Source: Paenibacillus tengchongensis
GTDB taxonomy: Bacteria; Bacillota; Bacilli; Paenibacillales; Paenibacillaceae
Reading direction: 5' to 3'
DNA: 64,000 bases
Assembly (NCBI RefSeq): GCF_008973665.1
Contig: NZ_WACP01000009.1
Location: 186,001 to 250,000 of the forward strand
In this document: positions 16,469-24,630 of the stretch, piece after piece
How the letters are laid out: every line of letters starts with the position of its first letter
Numbering within the stretch: the stretch's first letter is position 1
The notes under the pieces: generated by a model
What the model saw: only the letters and a program-made list of their open reading frames with translations
The model's database searches: none
What the model was told of the DNA's origin: nothing
Position numbers and translations under genes: made by a program

Positions 16469-17701
16469 TCATATATTCTCCTCGGCCAGCTCATCCCCAT
16501 TGTTGCGGAGAAAGGAAACATACCGGATCAGAACAGCCAAGGACAGTACGGAACCCGCTCCCGCCATCAGCCAAATCAGCGAAGGGGCAGCATGATCCAC
16601 GATGAAGCCGGAAACCATCAGCATGATGAACCCGGTCAGTGAACCCAGCGCACTCAGCGCCGAGTTATAACTGGAACGGTTAAGGCTGCCGATATGATCC
16701 TGCACCCAAGTATTCATGGAGGCCCCGTCAATACCGAGACCAAGCTCCAGCAAGACGATACCGGTGAAAAAGAGCGGCAGACTCTCCTGGAAAGACAGTA
16801 CGGCGAATCCCGCGACAATAAACACCTCTCCCAAAATCGTAATGCGATACATATCCAGAAACCGTGTCAGATAAGAGACGATGAAATTACTTACGGTCAG
16901 AATCACCGTCATTGCAATCAGTACAATGCCCAGCACATGGTAATCCAGCTTCAACACATTAACGGCATACAGCTGCCAAAAAAGAATAAATATCGAGAAT
17001 CCAAAGGTGGACAATATATTTTTCGCCAGTATAATCTTCATTGCCTTATCCTTGGCGAATTGCTTCGTATTGAAGTGCAGTTGCTTGAAAAAACGGGTCT
17101 TCTCCCCATCCCCGTAATTGTCCCGGAAAAACAGGAAGGATATCATACCGCCTGCAATAGCCAATATTCCGGCAACAATAATTGGGGTCTGAATGCTCCA
17201 TCTTACCAGAAAAGAAGCCAGGAGCGCCCCGCCAACGGAAAAACTCATGATAATGCCCCGGTTCCACGGCAGGATTTTGGCCCGGAATTCATATTTGTTC
17301 AGCCTGATCAGTTCGTCGATATACCAGGAGAAATGAGACCCGCTGAACAGGGCAAGGCCGATGGCCATCAGTAAAGAAGAGAGCAGAAAATTGACAAAGC
17401 CGGAGGATAAGCCGAAAGCGATCAGACTGATTCCCCAGATGAGAAGTCCGGCGCTGCCGGTTTTCTTACGGCCTTGGCGGTCAGCCAGATTTCCCGAAGG
17501 ATAGTCGAACACCGCCAGGGCCAAATCCTGAAAGCTCAGTACAAACCCGATTTGCACAGCAGTCAGCCCGCCCGTATTCATAAAGACCACAAAGCCTGAA
17601 CCGTACATTTTATCCGCCAGCTGATAAATCCCCATGAGCAGAATGTAAAAAATACTGATCTTCTTGTAGCTGGCTTGCGGAACTACAGGCAAAGCTTTCA
17701 T
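16469..17701 (-). CDS. Major facilitator superfamily transporter
   Basis: 410 residues with about 12 hydrophobic segments and the MFS loop motif DYPSGNLADRQGRKKTGSAG after segment 2. The start ATG follows AAAGGAGG by 7 bases. The second half has FGFSIFILFWQLYAVNVLKL and LELGLGIDGASMNTWVQDHI. Substrate unknown; such 12-TM proteins are often drug or metabolite exporters. It is a single-gene unit between the sigma operon and the AT-rich cluster. Confidence 0.88.
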   Translation of the reverse strand: MKALPVVPQASYKKISIFYILLMGIYQLADKMYGSGFVVFMNTGGLTAVQIGFVLSFQDLALAVFDYPSGNLADRQGRKKTGSAGLLIWGISLIAFGLSSGFVNFLLSSLLMAIGLALFSGSHFSWYIDELIRLNKYEFRAKILPWNRGIIMSFSVGGALLASFLVRWSIQTPIIVAGILAIAGGMISFLFFRDNYGDGEKTRFFKQLHFNTKQFAKDKAMKIILAKNILSTFGFSIFILFWQLYAVNVLKLDYHVLGIVLIAMTVILTVSNFIVSYLTRFLDMYRITILGEVFIVAGFAVLSFQESLPLFFTGIVLLELGLGIDGASMNTWVQDHIGSLNRSSYNSALSALGSLTGFIMLMVSGFIVDHAAPSLIWLMAGAGSVLSLAVLIRYVSFLRNNGDELAEENI

Positions 17702-17797
17702 TTGCAGCCCTCCTTTAGAAAAGGTTGATATGCATCTTTTCTTTTTTAGAGCTTATTATCCAGTAAATTGAAATGAAATTCATATGATAATCGCCAC

Positions 17798-17844
17798 AAA
17801 AAAAGACCTTCAATGGAGGTATCATAAGCTCCAATTAAGGTCTT
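17798..17844 (-). terminator. Terminator of the stalk-domain protein gene
   Basis: Minus strand AAGACCTT/AAGGTCTT outer arms with an inner GGAG/CTCC pair, followed by TTTTTTTG, about 37 bp after the stop at 17881. Confidence 0.8.
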
Positions 17845-17880
17845 GTGGTATTACCCGCATTATGAGTAAAATAGCCGGAC

Positions 17881-18546
17881 TCAGTGAAGTGATTTTTCTA
17901 AACTCATATTATAATATTGATTATATTCATTGCTTATTGTATCAAATGCTTCTAAAGCTTTGAGACGGTACTGATAAAAATCTTCTAATTCGTCACTAGC
18001 ACGGCTTGTCTTATAACTCAACAGATGATCAACCGCTAAGCGGTAATTATCCACACAGGTAAGTGAGCCCAGGAACCCGTCAGGCCTATCACCAATAATC
18101 GTTAATTCATTAATATATTCATAAGATATTTTTGCGGATTTTTGTAATTCATCTATTAAATCCATTAGTTTAGTGTCATCCGCATTTCTCTCCAGTACAA
18201 TATCCCCTAATAAGCTTAATGATTCTTTATCCAGCTCATTTACTTTATCCGAGAATTCTTTTCTGTATTTGTCCAGCAAGTACAAATTATTTATATATTT
18301 TGTCCGGTTATCTGACAGAAACAAGGATTTTCCCTGCAAATCGACAGAAAAATTAGCTTGTGTCAAAAGGTTCACAGGAATCAGCAATCTGTTGTTAAAA
18401 ATTACTGGCTTTCCTGACGTTTGTTTTAATTCTTTTTTCCCCCAAAACACTTTAAAGTCACTATCAGCCCATACATTAGTCGTCACACTTAAAAAAGTTA
18501 CTAATAAACAGACTGCCAATAAACAAAATTTCGACTTTATTTTCAA
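17881..18546 (-). CDS. Secreted protein with copper-amine-oxidase-like stalk domain
   Basis: 221 residues from TTG 18546, which has AGGAGG 7 bases upstream; a longer open frame runs upstream without a site. A signal peptide (KFCLLAVCLLVTFLSVTTNV, cleavage near AWA/DS) is followed by a stalk-type domain (VFWGKKELKQTSGKPVIFNN, then LLIPVNLLTQANFSVDL). A helical, charged C-terminal half (LLDKYRKEFSDKVNELDKES) ends the protein. Stalk domains are common on Paenibacillus cell-surface proteins. Composition is AT-rich and unlike the flanking genes. It diverges from the metzincin-like gene across 87 bp. Function unknown. Confidence 0.75.
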   Translation of the reverse strand: MKIKSKFCLLAVCLLVTFLSVTTNVWADSDFKVFWGKKELKQTSGKPVIFNNRLLIPVNLLTQANFSVDLQGKSLFLSDNRTKYINNLYLLDKYRKEFSDKVNELDKESLSLLGDIVLERNADDTKLMDLIDELQKSAKISYEYINELTIIGDRPDGFLGSLTCVDNYRLAVDHLLSYKTSRASDELEDFYQYRLKALEAFDTISNEYNQYYNMSLEKSLH

Positions 18547-18633
18547 TTTTGGACCTCCTATTGAAATAAATGTAATATTATAATATATTATAGATACCCA
18601 TGGGAATAATTTCAATAATTTTGGAGGAAATGT

Positions 18634-19563
18634 ATGAAGCGAAAATATTTACTAAGCACTGTGCTTTTAGTCCTCTTCTTCACTTCTGTATTTGAATCAA
18701 GTGCCTATGCCTCTACAGTTCAAGAAGTTGATTTACGCTCTGCTAACTATCCAGGTAATTATATTGATGGAATGAATATTTATGACCAGCGTGTTTCTGT
18801 CTCTTCAACTATAGGCAGTTATAGACTTCATTTTGCAAGAATAGCTACAGCAGCGAATGATCGTGTATCAGTTACATCCTCGTATAGCGGCACCTCACAA
18901 GAAGCTGGTACTATTTACCTGACATCTAGCGGGTACTCTACTGATATATGGACACCATGGATTACAGGTCCAGCGTATATAAATCTAATAACAACGAATG
19001 ATGGCAATGTAAGCACTGGGTTTGTAGTCGATTATATCGAGTATACAGGAACTTCATCTCCTCTTATAAATGCGAACGCTTTTTATCCAAATTCTTTCTC
19101 ATCGGTAAGTAATTTGTCGGTTTATCAGGCCCCCTCAGTAGCTACCTACGGATATTCCACAATGGTGACAAATGGCCTGAATTCTTATGATGCAATAACA
19201 AATGCTAATATTGGCTTTACAGCCTCTACTTCGACAACAGCACAAGTACGCATTTCTGCAAATAACACCAGTGGCCTCGATTTTTTTGCAATAACTCAAC
19301 CTTACACTTCTTCCGGCAAAGCAATTTCCAGTATTGAAACTACTACATGGGGATACGCAACAGTAGTTATTAATAATGCTGTAATGAATTCATGGGGACT
19401 TACAACAACCAATAAACAAAAAGTAATAACCCATGAATTGGGTCATATTCTATCTTTAAATCATCAAACCAACTTAGATGTTAACTCTATTATGAAAACC
19501 GGTAAATTAACAATTACCTCACCATCTTCAGTTGATATTTCTAATATTCAATACAAATGGTAA
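18634..19563 (+). CDS. Secreted metzincin-like zinc metalloprotease
   Basis: 309 residues. The signal peptide ends near AYA-26. A long Ser/Thr/Tyr-rich beta region follows, with no transmembrane segment. Near the C-terminus HELGHILSLNH (267-277) supplies the three zinc histidines and the catalytic Glu of a metzincin, and NSIM (Met287) fits the Met-turn. The usual Gly of HExxHxxGxxH is Ser. This resembles matrixin-type domains (M10-like), but I cannot name the family. The GGAGG site sits 6 bases before ATG. The gene downstream starts 16 bases after its stop, so the two are probably co-transcribed. Codon use is AT-rich. Confidence 0.75.
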   Translation: MKRKYLLSTVLLVLFFTSVFESSAYASTVQEVDLRSANYPGNYIDGMNIYDQRVSVSSTIGSYRLHFARIATAANDRVSVTSSYSGTSQEAGTIYLTSSGYSTDIWTPWITGPAYINLITTNDGNVSTGFVVDYIEYTGTSSPLINANAFYPNSFSSVSNLSVYQAPSVATYGYSTMVTNGLNSYDAITNANIGFTASTSTTAQVRISANNTSGLDFFAITQPYTSSGKAISSIETTTWGYATVVINNAVMNSWGLTTTNKQKVITHELGHILSLNHQTNLDVNSIMKTGKLTITSPSSVDISNIQYKW

Positions 19564-19579
19564 ATGGAGGATTAAAAAT

Positions 19580-20155
19580 ATGTCAGTATACCTCAAAAAG
19601 ATAAAAAGACCTTATTTAATTATCGCGCTTTTATGCGTAAGCGTCATATCGTACTGGTACATTCAAATTGACCATTCAAATCCTCCTCCTAAAAAGGTAT
19701 ATAGCGCGAATGCCGATTATCCTGTTCTTGATAACGTTTACCAACTAGCAGATAAGGCTGACTTGATTGTAATAGGCAAATTCACCGGAGATAGAACCCC
19801 GAAAATATATACAGATGAAAATAATACCCCCATTATCCGTGCAAGTATCTCAAGCTTTAAAATTAATAAAGTTGTTAAGGGCTCTATAAACGATAAAAAT
19901 ATATTTGTTATTGAGCCTGCATCTGATGAGGACGATGCAATCTACACAATTGAGGGTTATAACTTGATGAATACCTCAGACAAATATGTTCTTTTCCTGA
20001 ATAATTCGGATGAAGAAGGGTATCGTATTGTAGGCATGTATCAAGGACAGTACAACTTAAGCAAAGATTCTGAAACCGTTCTTTTTGATTCGAAAGACAG
20101 CAAGGATCATCACAAAGAATTAAAACAACAAGTTAAAGGAATTTACAAAGATTAG
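19580..20155 (+). CDS. Membrane-anchored extracytoplasmic protein, unknown function
   Basis: 191 residues from ATG 19580, with GGAGG 9 bases upstream; a 16-codon longer frame overlaps the protease gene. One N-terminal membrane segment (YLIIALLCVSVISYWYIQI, about 11-30) is followed by an external domain with DKADLIVIGKFTGDRTPKIY, a beta-rich core (KINKVVKGSINDKNIFVIEP) and YVLFLNNSDEEGYRIVGMYQ. The pattern 'VxGxI-KG...YVLFL' resembles small extracytoplasmic domains found in Bacilli lipoproteins, but it has no lipobox. Closely follows the metzincin-like gene, so a chaperone, inhibitor or processing partner is possible. Confidence 0.65.
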   Translation: MSVYLKKIKRPYLIIALLCVSVISYWYIQIDHSNPPPKKVYSANADYPVLDNVYQLADKADLIVIGKFTGDRTPKIYTDENNTPIIRASISSFKINKVVKGSINDKNIFVIEPASDEDDAIYTIEGYNLMNTSDKYVLFLNNSDEEGYRIVGMYQGQYNLSKDSETVLFDSKDSKDHHKELKQQVKGIYKD

Positions 20156-20173
20156 GATTTTTATTCCCACACC

Positions 20174-20218
20174 TGTCCCATAAGCCATAAAACGGCTGCC
20201 TGGGACATTTTCTTTTTT
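20174..20218 (+). terminator. Terminator of the metzincin-like operon
   Basis: TGTCCCA/TGGGACA outer and AGCC/GGCT inner arms, followed by TTTTCTTTTTT, 18 bp after the stop at 20155. Confidence 0.8.
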
Positions 20219-20444
20219 AGCTACATTCATCGTTGGGCACAAAGGCTCCACTAAAATTCTTATCGTTTTGCTTTAGTTGTATTTCATATTTATGTGCCAA
20301 TAAGCTTAAAAATAAAGTGACAAAACAGATGTAAATCAATATATAATTTACGCCGGTTTTATTGGCATTGTAATAATTTATGAATAACAATCCGCATACG
20401 AGCAGACCTATATAAAAAATATAAAATCCGTCACTTTCCGCCAC
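20217..20444 (-). CDS. Small membrane protein at the 3' end of comEC
   Basis: 75 residues from GTG 20444, overlapping the comEC stop by 14 bp. Two hydrophobic segments (GFYIFYIGLLVCGLLFINYY and YILIYICFVTLFLSLLAHKY) are followed by a charged tail. AT-rich, like the cluster to its left and unlike comEC, so it may belong to transferred DNA joined to comEC. No family is recognised and the ribosome site is weak, so it may be a minor or non-functional frame. Confidence 0.45.
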   Translation of the reverse strand: MAESDGFYIFYIGLLVCGLLFINYYNANKTGVNYILIYICFVTLFLSLLAHKYEIQLKQNDKNFSGAFVPNDECS

Positions 20445-23082
20445 TATTACCCAGCTTATGCCGTAACCTGATTCCCTCTTCTTCCACCCGGATCTGGATT
20501 TCCCCGTGCAGGTCAGTGCGGAACACCCGGATTCCGGCGGCGGCCAGCCGCTCCAGCACCTCGCTATTCGGGTGACCGTACAGGTTATTCACACCGGCGG
20601 AAATCACCGCCGTCTTCGGCTGCCAGAACTGCAGCCACCCTGCACCGGTTGAGGTCTTGCTGCCGTGGTGGGCAGCCTTCAGCACCTCAACTGAATTTGC
20701 TGCTGAGATACCAGCAAGCTCTGCTGCTTCTACAATCTCCGTCTCCGCCGCTTTATCCATATCCCCGGTAAAAAGAAAGCTGTATCCGTTCATCTCCAGC
20801 CGGAAAGCCACAGAATCATGGTTCTGTTCTTCGATCAGCGGCACTCCGGCATCACTTGAGCTGCCTGCCGTTGGTGTCTCAGGCCACAGAAAGTGCAGCT
20901 TCGTACCGCCATCCGGTGACAGCGTCATGCCCTGGTGTACCGCATACAGGCGCACCTCCTTCCGGAGGGCTGTCCGCATCAGCTCCCCGTAAGCCTCCGA
21001 GTCGGCCAGCGTGCCGTTGAACAGCAGCGCACTGACAGGCATTCCCTCCAGCACCGCCTGGAGGCCGCCGGCATGATCCTGATCCCCGTGAGTGAGAATG
21101 ACCGCGTCCAGCCGGTGAATTCCCCGTGCCTTGAGCAAGGGCAGCAGGGTCTTGGCCCCCACCTCGAACGGATCGCGGCGGATACGCCATTCCTCCTTCC
21201 GGCCAAAGTTCAGCGTGCCGCCGCCGTCGACCAGAATGTGGGCTCCTGCAGGCGTTGTAATCAGAATGCTGTCCCCCTGGCCCACATCGAGATAGCTGAT
21301 CTGCCCCGCACCGCCAAGGCTGAACGGCCGGTAGCCGAGATACAACAGCAAGGCCAGCGCGGCGACGCAGCCCATGGCGGCCAGCTGCTTTCCGCCCGGC
21401 TGCAGCTTGCCTCCGAAGTGTCCGCCGCTCCCGGTGAGAGTGCCGGCACCCGTGGCCAGCTCTGCGAGCGGGCGTGTCTCATCTTCCATATATTGCGGAA
21501 CCTTCCGGGCATCGGCCCGGCACTTCAGCGCATACAGCATGCCGTACAGCAGCAAGTAATAAGCGCCAATCCACAGCAGTGACGGCGACCGCCAGATAAG
21601 TACCCCTCCGGAATACCCGTTGATCCACTCCACCAGCTTGAAGGTGGCGTTATTCAGTAGCTCTGCCGCCTGCGCTGCCCTGTGCGCGGCTGCAGGCCAG
21701 AGCCGGGCCAGCAGCAGCGCCCCCGTACCCAGCGGGAGCACAAGAAAAGTAATAAACGGCACCAGCACCAAATTGGCCGCAAAGGATAACAGCGAGAATT
21801 GGTTGAAATAATAGATCGTCAGCGGAAAAGAGACTAGCTGCGCGACCAGGGTAACATTCAAGGATCCTGCCAGCCACTTGGGCAAGCGGCTCAGCAGCGG
21901 TGCCGCCAGCGGAACGTAAACCATCAGGCCGGCCGTGACCAGAAACGAAAGCTGGAAGCTGACGCTCAGCAGGAGATAGGGGCTGCATATCAGCATCAGC
22001 AGCGCCGCAAGCGCCAGGATATTCATCCCGTCCTTAAGCAGACCCAGCCGGGCCGCAAGCAGAGCGGTCATGCTCATCAGCCCGGCGCGGACCACGGACG
22101 GCCCCGCACCCGAGAGCAGCACATACAGCGGCACCAGCAGAAAGACCACCGTCAAAGCCGTCTCCCTGCTCAGCCGCAGCCGCCGCAGAATAAACAGCAA
22201 GACGCCGACATATACCGCCACATGCATCCCCGATATGGCGAGAATATGGGTAAGCCCCAGCTGGGAGAACTGACGAAAGGTCTCCGGATCAAGTTCGTCC
22301 TGTATCCCGATCACCAGTCCTTTCATATACCCGGCGTGAATGGGCTGAAAGAGCTGATCGAGCTCCGCGCCGAGCGCCGCCCGCGCGGCATCGTTCCAGC
22401 GCAGCAGCAGAACTGGGCTCAAGGAGCTCGGCGCCTCCGCCCGCACAGTCTCCGCACCGGTAACCTTCAGCAGCCAGTGAATGCGCTGGGTATGCAGGTA
22501 AGCGCGGTAATCAAAGCCGCCGAAGTTGCGGGCTTCAGACGGCTGTGCCAGTTCCCCGGTGATCGCCACCCGGTCGCCCCGCTGCCAGCCGGCAGTCACG
22601 GCAATCTCTGACTCCGCCTGGAGTTTGACCTGTACGGCTGCAAGTTCTCCGTGCACCGGCCGAAGCGCACACCCGGCTGCAGTTGCCTCGGACTGCCCCC
22701 CGTCTGAAACGCTCGCAATTCCACTGAGCTCCAGGGTAAAGTCCACCCGGTCGCCGTCTCGTTCTACGGCAGACACGATTACCCCTTCAGCCCGCACCAG
22801 CATTTCATTAAGCTCTGCGGCAGAGGGTTGGGCTGATAACAGCTCCGGCAGCTCGCTGAGATTCCGTCCCTCGTTCCACTCCCAATACAGCGCAGACACC
22901 AGCAGCGCTATCCCCAGGGCGGCCGCATACTTCCAGCCGCATTTGCGGCTAAGCGCCCACACCGTGATGAGCAGCAGACAGCCGGCCCCGGCCAGCAGCA
23001 GCCGCGCGCCTGAGAACAGGCAGGCGGCCGCACTTCCGGCAATCCACCATACAGTAAAACTGAGCAGAGGTCTTGCTTTCAC
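20431..23082 (-). CDS. comEC: DNA internalization channel ComEC/Rec2
   Basis: 883 residues, longer than the Bacillus protein but normal for Paenibacillus. Order: hydrophobic N-terminus, DUF4131 region, Competence membrane domain (LTHILAISGMHVAVYVGVLL near 285-305), then a metallo-beta-lactamase domain from about 600 with YLDVGQGDSILITTPAG, THGDQDHAGGL and AAHHGSKTSTG. The protein forms the pore for single-stranded DNA entry and its hydrolase domain degrades the other strand. GTG start at 23082 with AAGGAGG 8 bases upstream. Last of the comEA-comEB-comEC run. Downstream holA is absent, replaced by an accessory block. Confidence 0.95.
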   Translation of the reverse strand: MKARPLLSFTVWWIAGSAAACLFSGARLLLAGAGCLLLITVWALSRKCGWKYAAALGIALLVSALYWEWNEGRNLSELPELLSAQPSAAELNEMLVRAEGVIVSAVERDGDRVDFTLELSGIASVSDGGQSEATAAGCALRPVHGELAAVQVKLQAESEIAVTAGWQRGDRVAITGELAQPSEARNFGGFDYRAYLHTQRIHWLLKVTGAETVRAEAPSSLSPVLLLRWNDAARAALGAELDQLFQPIHAGYMKGLVIGIQDELDPETFRQFSQLGLTHILAISGMHVAVYVGVLLFILRRLRLSRETALTVVFLLVPLYVLLSGAGPSVVRAGLMSMTALLAARLGLLKDGMNILALAALLMLICSPYLLLSVSFQLSFLVTAGLMVYVPLAAPLLSRLPKWLAGSLNVTLVAQLVSFPLTIYYFNQFSLLSFAANLVLVPFITFLVLPLGTGALLLARLWPAAAHRAAQAAELLNNATFKLVEWINGYSGGVLIWRSPSLLWIGAYYLLLYGMLYALKCRADARKVPQYMEDETRPLAELATGAGTLTGSGGHFGGKLQPGGKQLAAMGCVAALALLLYLGYRPFSLGGAGQISYLDVGQGDSILITTPAGAHILVDGGGTLNFGRKEEWRIRRDPFEVGAKTLLPLLKARGIHRLDAVILTHGDQDHAGGLQAVLEGMPVSALLFNGTLADSEAYGELMRTALRKEVRLYAVHQGMTLSPDGGTKLHFLWPETPTAGSSSDAGVPLIEEQNHDSVAFRLEMNGYSFLFTGDMDKAAETEIVEAAELAGISAANSVEVLKAAHHGSKTSTGAGWLQFWQPKTAVISAGVNNLYGHPNSEVLERLAAAGIRVFRTDLHGEIQIRVEEEGIRLRHKLGNSGGK

Positions 23083-23139
23083 GCTTCATCCCTCCTTGAG
23101 TAATCCTGCTTCCAATTATTCCGCAACCCTGAACACAGC

Positions 23140-23182
23140 AAAGAACCCCTGCATCCGCAAGTGCGCGTCTGCAGGGGTTCTT
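23140..23182 (-). terminator. Hairpin between comEB and comEC
   Basis: GAACCCCTGCA/TGCAGGGGTTC arms with TTTGCTG on the minus strand, 43 bp after the comEB stop. It may attenuate transcription into comEC. Confidence 0.65.
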
Positions 23183-23222
23183 CCCCATCAGCTACTCTTC
23201 TAGTTCAAGCCGCTTCGCGCGG

Positions 23223-23741
23223 CTATTCGGATACGGTGATCATCGTTTCCTTAGGCGGCTCGTAATTCTCCAGCCGGCGGAAGATGATCCCCTTGGAGGC
23301 CAGCATCGCCTCCACCTTCTCCATATCTTTGCGGTAAGGACGCAAATAGACGATCTCCACAATGCCACTGTTGGCCAGCATATTGGCACAGGTCCAGCAA
23401 GGCTCGTCTGTCACATACACGGTGCTGCCTTCCCGGTCGCTCCGGTCGGTGAACAGCAGCAGGTTCTGCTCGGCATGAATCGTGCGGATGCAGCGCTGCT
23501 TCATGACAACCGTCTCCACACCGTCCACCATCTCCCGTTCATACTGCTCGGAAACCATGCAGCCCGCCTCGGAGCAGTCGGGAACGCCCATCGGCGCTCC
23601 GTTATATGCCGTGCCCAGCAGCTTCTTGCCCTGTACCAGTACGGCGCCGACATGACGGCGCGGGCAGCGCGATCGGGTGGAGACCATGCAGGCAATGTCC
23701 ATGAAGTAAGTATCCCAGTTTTTGCGGTAAGCTACTGTCAT
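23223..23741 (-). CDS. comEB: ComEB, dCMP deaminase-like protein
   Basis: 172 residues. Zinc cytidine/deoxycytidylate deaminase motifs are HAE (89-91, catalytic Glu) and PCWTC (114-118). The first half has SRCPRRHVGAVLVQGKKLLG, typical of ComEB. dCMP deaminase makes dUMP for dTMP synthesis; in Bacillus the gene sits in the comE operon but is not needed for transformation. Starts 91 bp downstream of comEA on the same strand. Confidence 0.93.
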   Translation of the reverse strand: MTVAYRKNWDTYFMDIACMVSTRSRCPRRHVGAVLVQGKKLLGTAYNGAPMGVPDCSEAGCMVSEQYEREMVDGVETVVMKQRCIRTIHAEQNLLLFTDRSDREGSTVYVTDEPCWTCANMLANSGIVEIVYLRPYRKDMEKVEAMLASKGIIFRRLENYEPPKETMITVSE

Positions 23742-23832
23742 TGTCGTTCTCCACTTTCTCTCGTTAATGTTGTTCCCTATTGTAGCATAATGAGGCGGTT
23801 TGACACTATGATGAACCGCTGCTTATAGACCA

Positions 23833-24444
23833 TCAGAACATCACGCTGTCCTTCAGCTTCTCCAGCATCTTATCACCGATGCCTTTGACTTCGCCCAGAT
23901 CGGACAAGCTGCGGAAATGACCGTTCTGGTTGCGGTAATCAATTATGGCCTGCGCCTTCTTCTCGCCGATGCCCGGCAAGTCCATCAGCTCGGCCACTCC
24001 GGCGGTATTGACATTAATCTTACCGTCCGCAGCGGCCGTTTGGCCGGACTGGTCCTCTGCCGTCGCAATTCCCGGATGATCCGTAGCGACCTCCGCCGGC
24101 AGTCCGGCTGTTCCCGGCGCACCCTCTCCGGCTTCTGCACCCGAACCTGCTGGCACAGCAGACGTACCTGTTGTACTGCTTTGTACCGTACCTTTACCGG
24201 CGGCTTCTCCAGACTTGGCTCCTTCACCCGGCCCAGTACTGTCAGCCCCGTTATTTCCGCCGTTGCCGCTGTTCGATCCGGCTGCCGCAGTATCATCTCC
24301 GGCTGCTCCCACAGCCTGCGCCATAGCCTCATTCATCGTTTCCCAGCCGTCTATGCCCCCCTCCCGGCTGTGGTCCCCGGCCCACACCAGCCCTCCGCCC
24401 AGCAGCAGCGCCACCACACCGGTAAATATTGCGCCTTTATTCAA
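23833..24444 (-). CDS. comEA: ComEA-type DNA-binding protein, HhH domain only
   Basis: About 203 residues. The start is placed at TTG 24444, 8 bases after AGGAGG; GTG 24450 is only 2 bases away from it. An N-terminal membrane anchor (GAIFTGVVALLLGGGLVWAG) is followed by about 110 residues of Gly/Ala/Ser/Asn-rich linker. The C-terminal helix-hairpin-helix pair reads KINVNTAGVAELMDLPGIGE, then KGIGDKMLEKL. ComEA holds incoming double-stranded DNA at the membrane outside surface and passes it to ComEC. The SLBB domain found between anchor and HhH in Bacillus ComEA is not visible; the low-complexity linker takes its place. Confidence 0.9.
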   Translation of the reverse strand: MNKGAIFTGVVALLLGGGLVWAGDHSREGGIDGWETMNEAMAQAVGAAGDDTAAAGSNSGNGGNNGADSTGPGEGAKSGEAAGKGTVQSSTTGTSAVPAGSGAEAGEGAPGTAGLPAEVATDHPGIATAEDQSGQTAAADGKINVNTAGVAELMDLPGIGEKKAQAIIDYRNQNGHFRSLSDLGEVKGIGDKMLEKLKDSVMF

Positions 24445-24630
24445 CGTCACATCCTCCTAACGCAAAATGATTATTTATAAACATCTATCACATACTTATT
24501 CATCGGCAGCGGCAGAAATTATTAGGCACTCCGCTCCGGCAACAGGCATTAGTCCAAGTTGCGCCTGCATACATTTAACAAAGAGCATTCTTGTAAGCTC
24601 AGGGAAATACCAGAAAGGAGGTATCACTGA

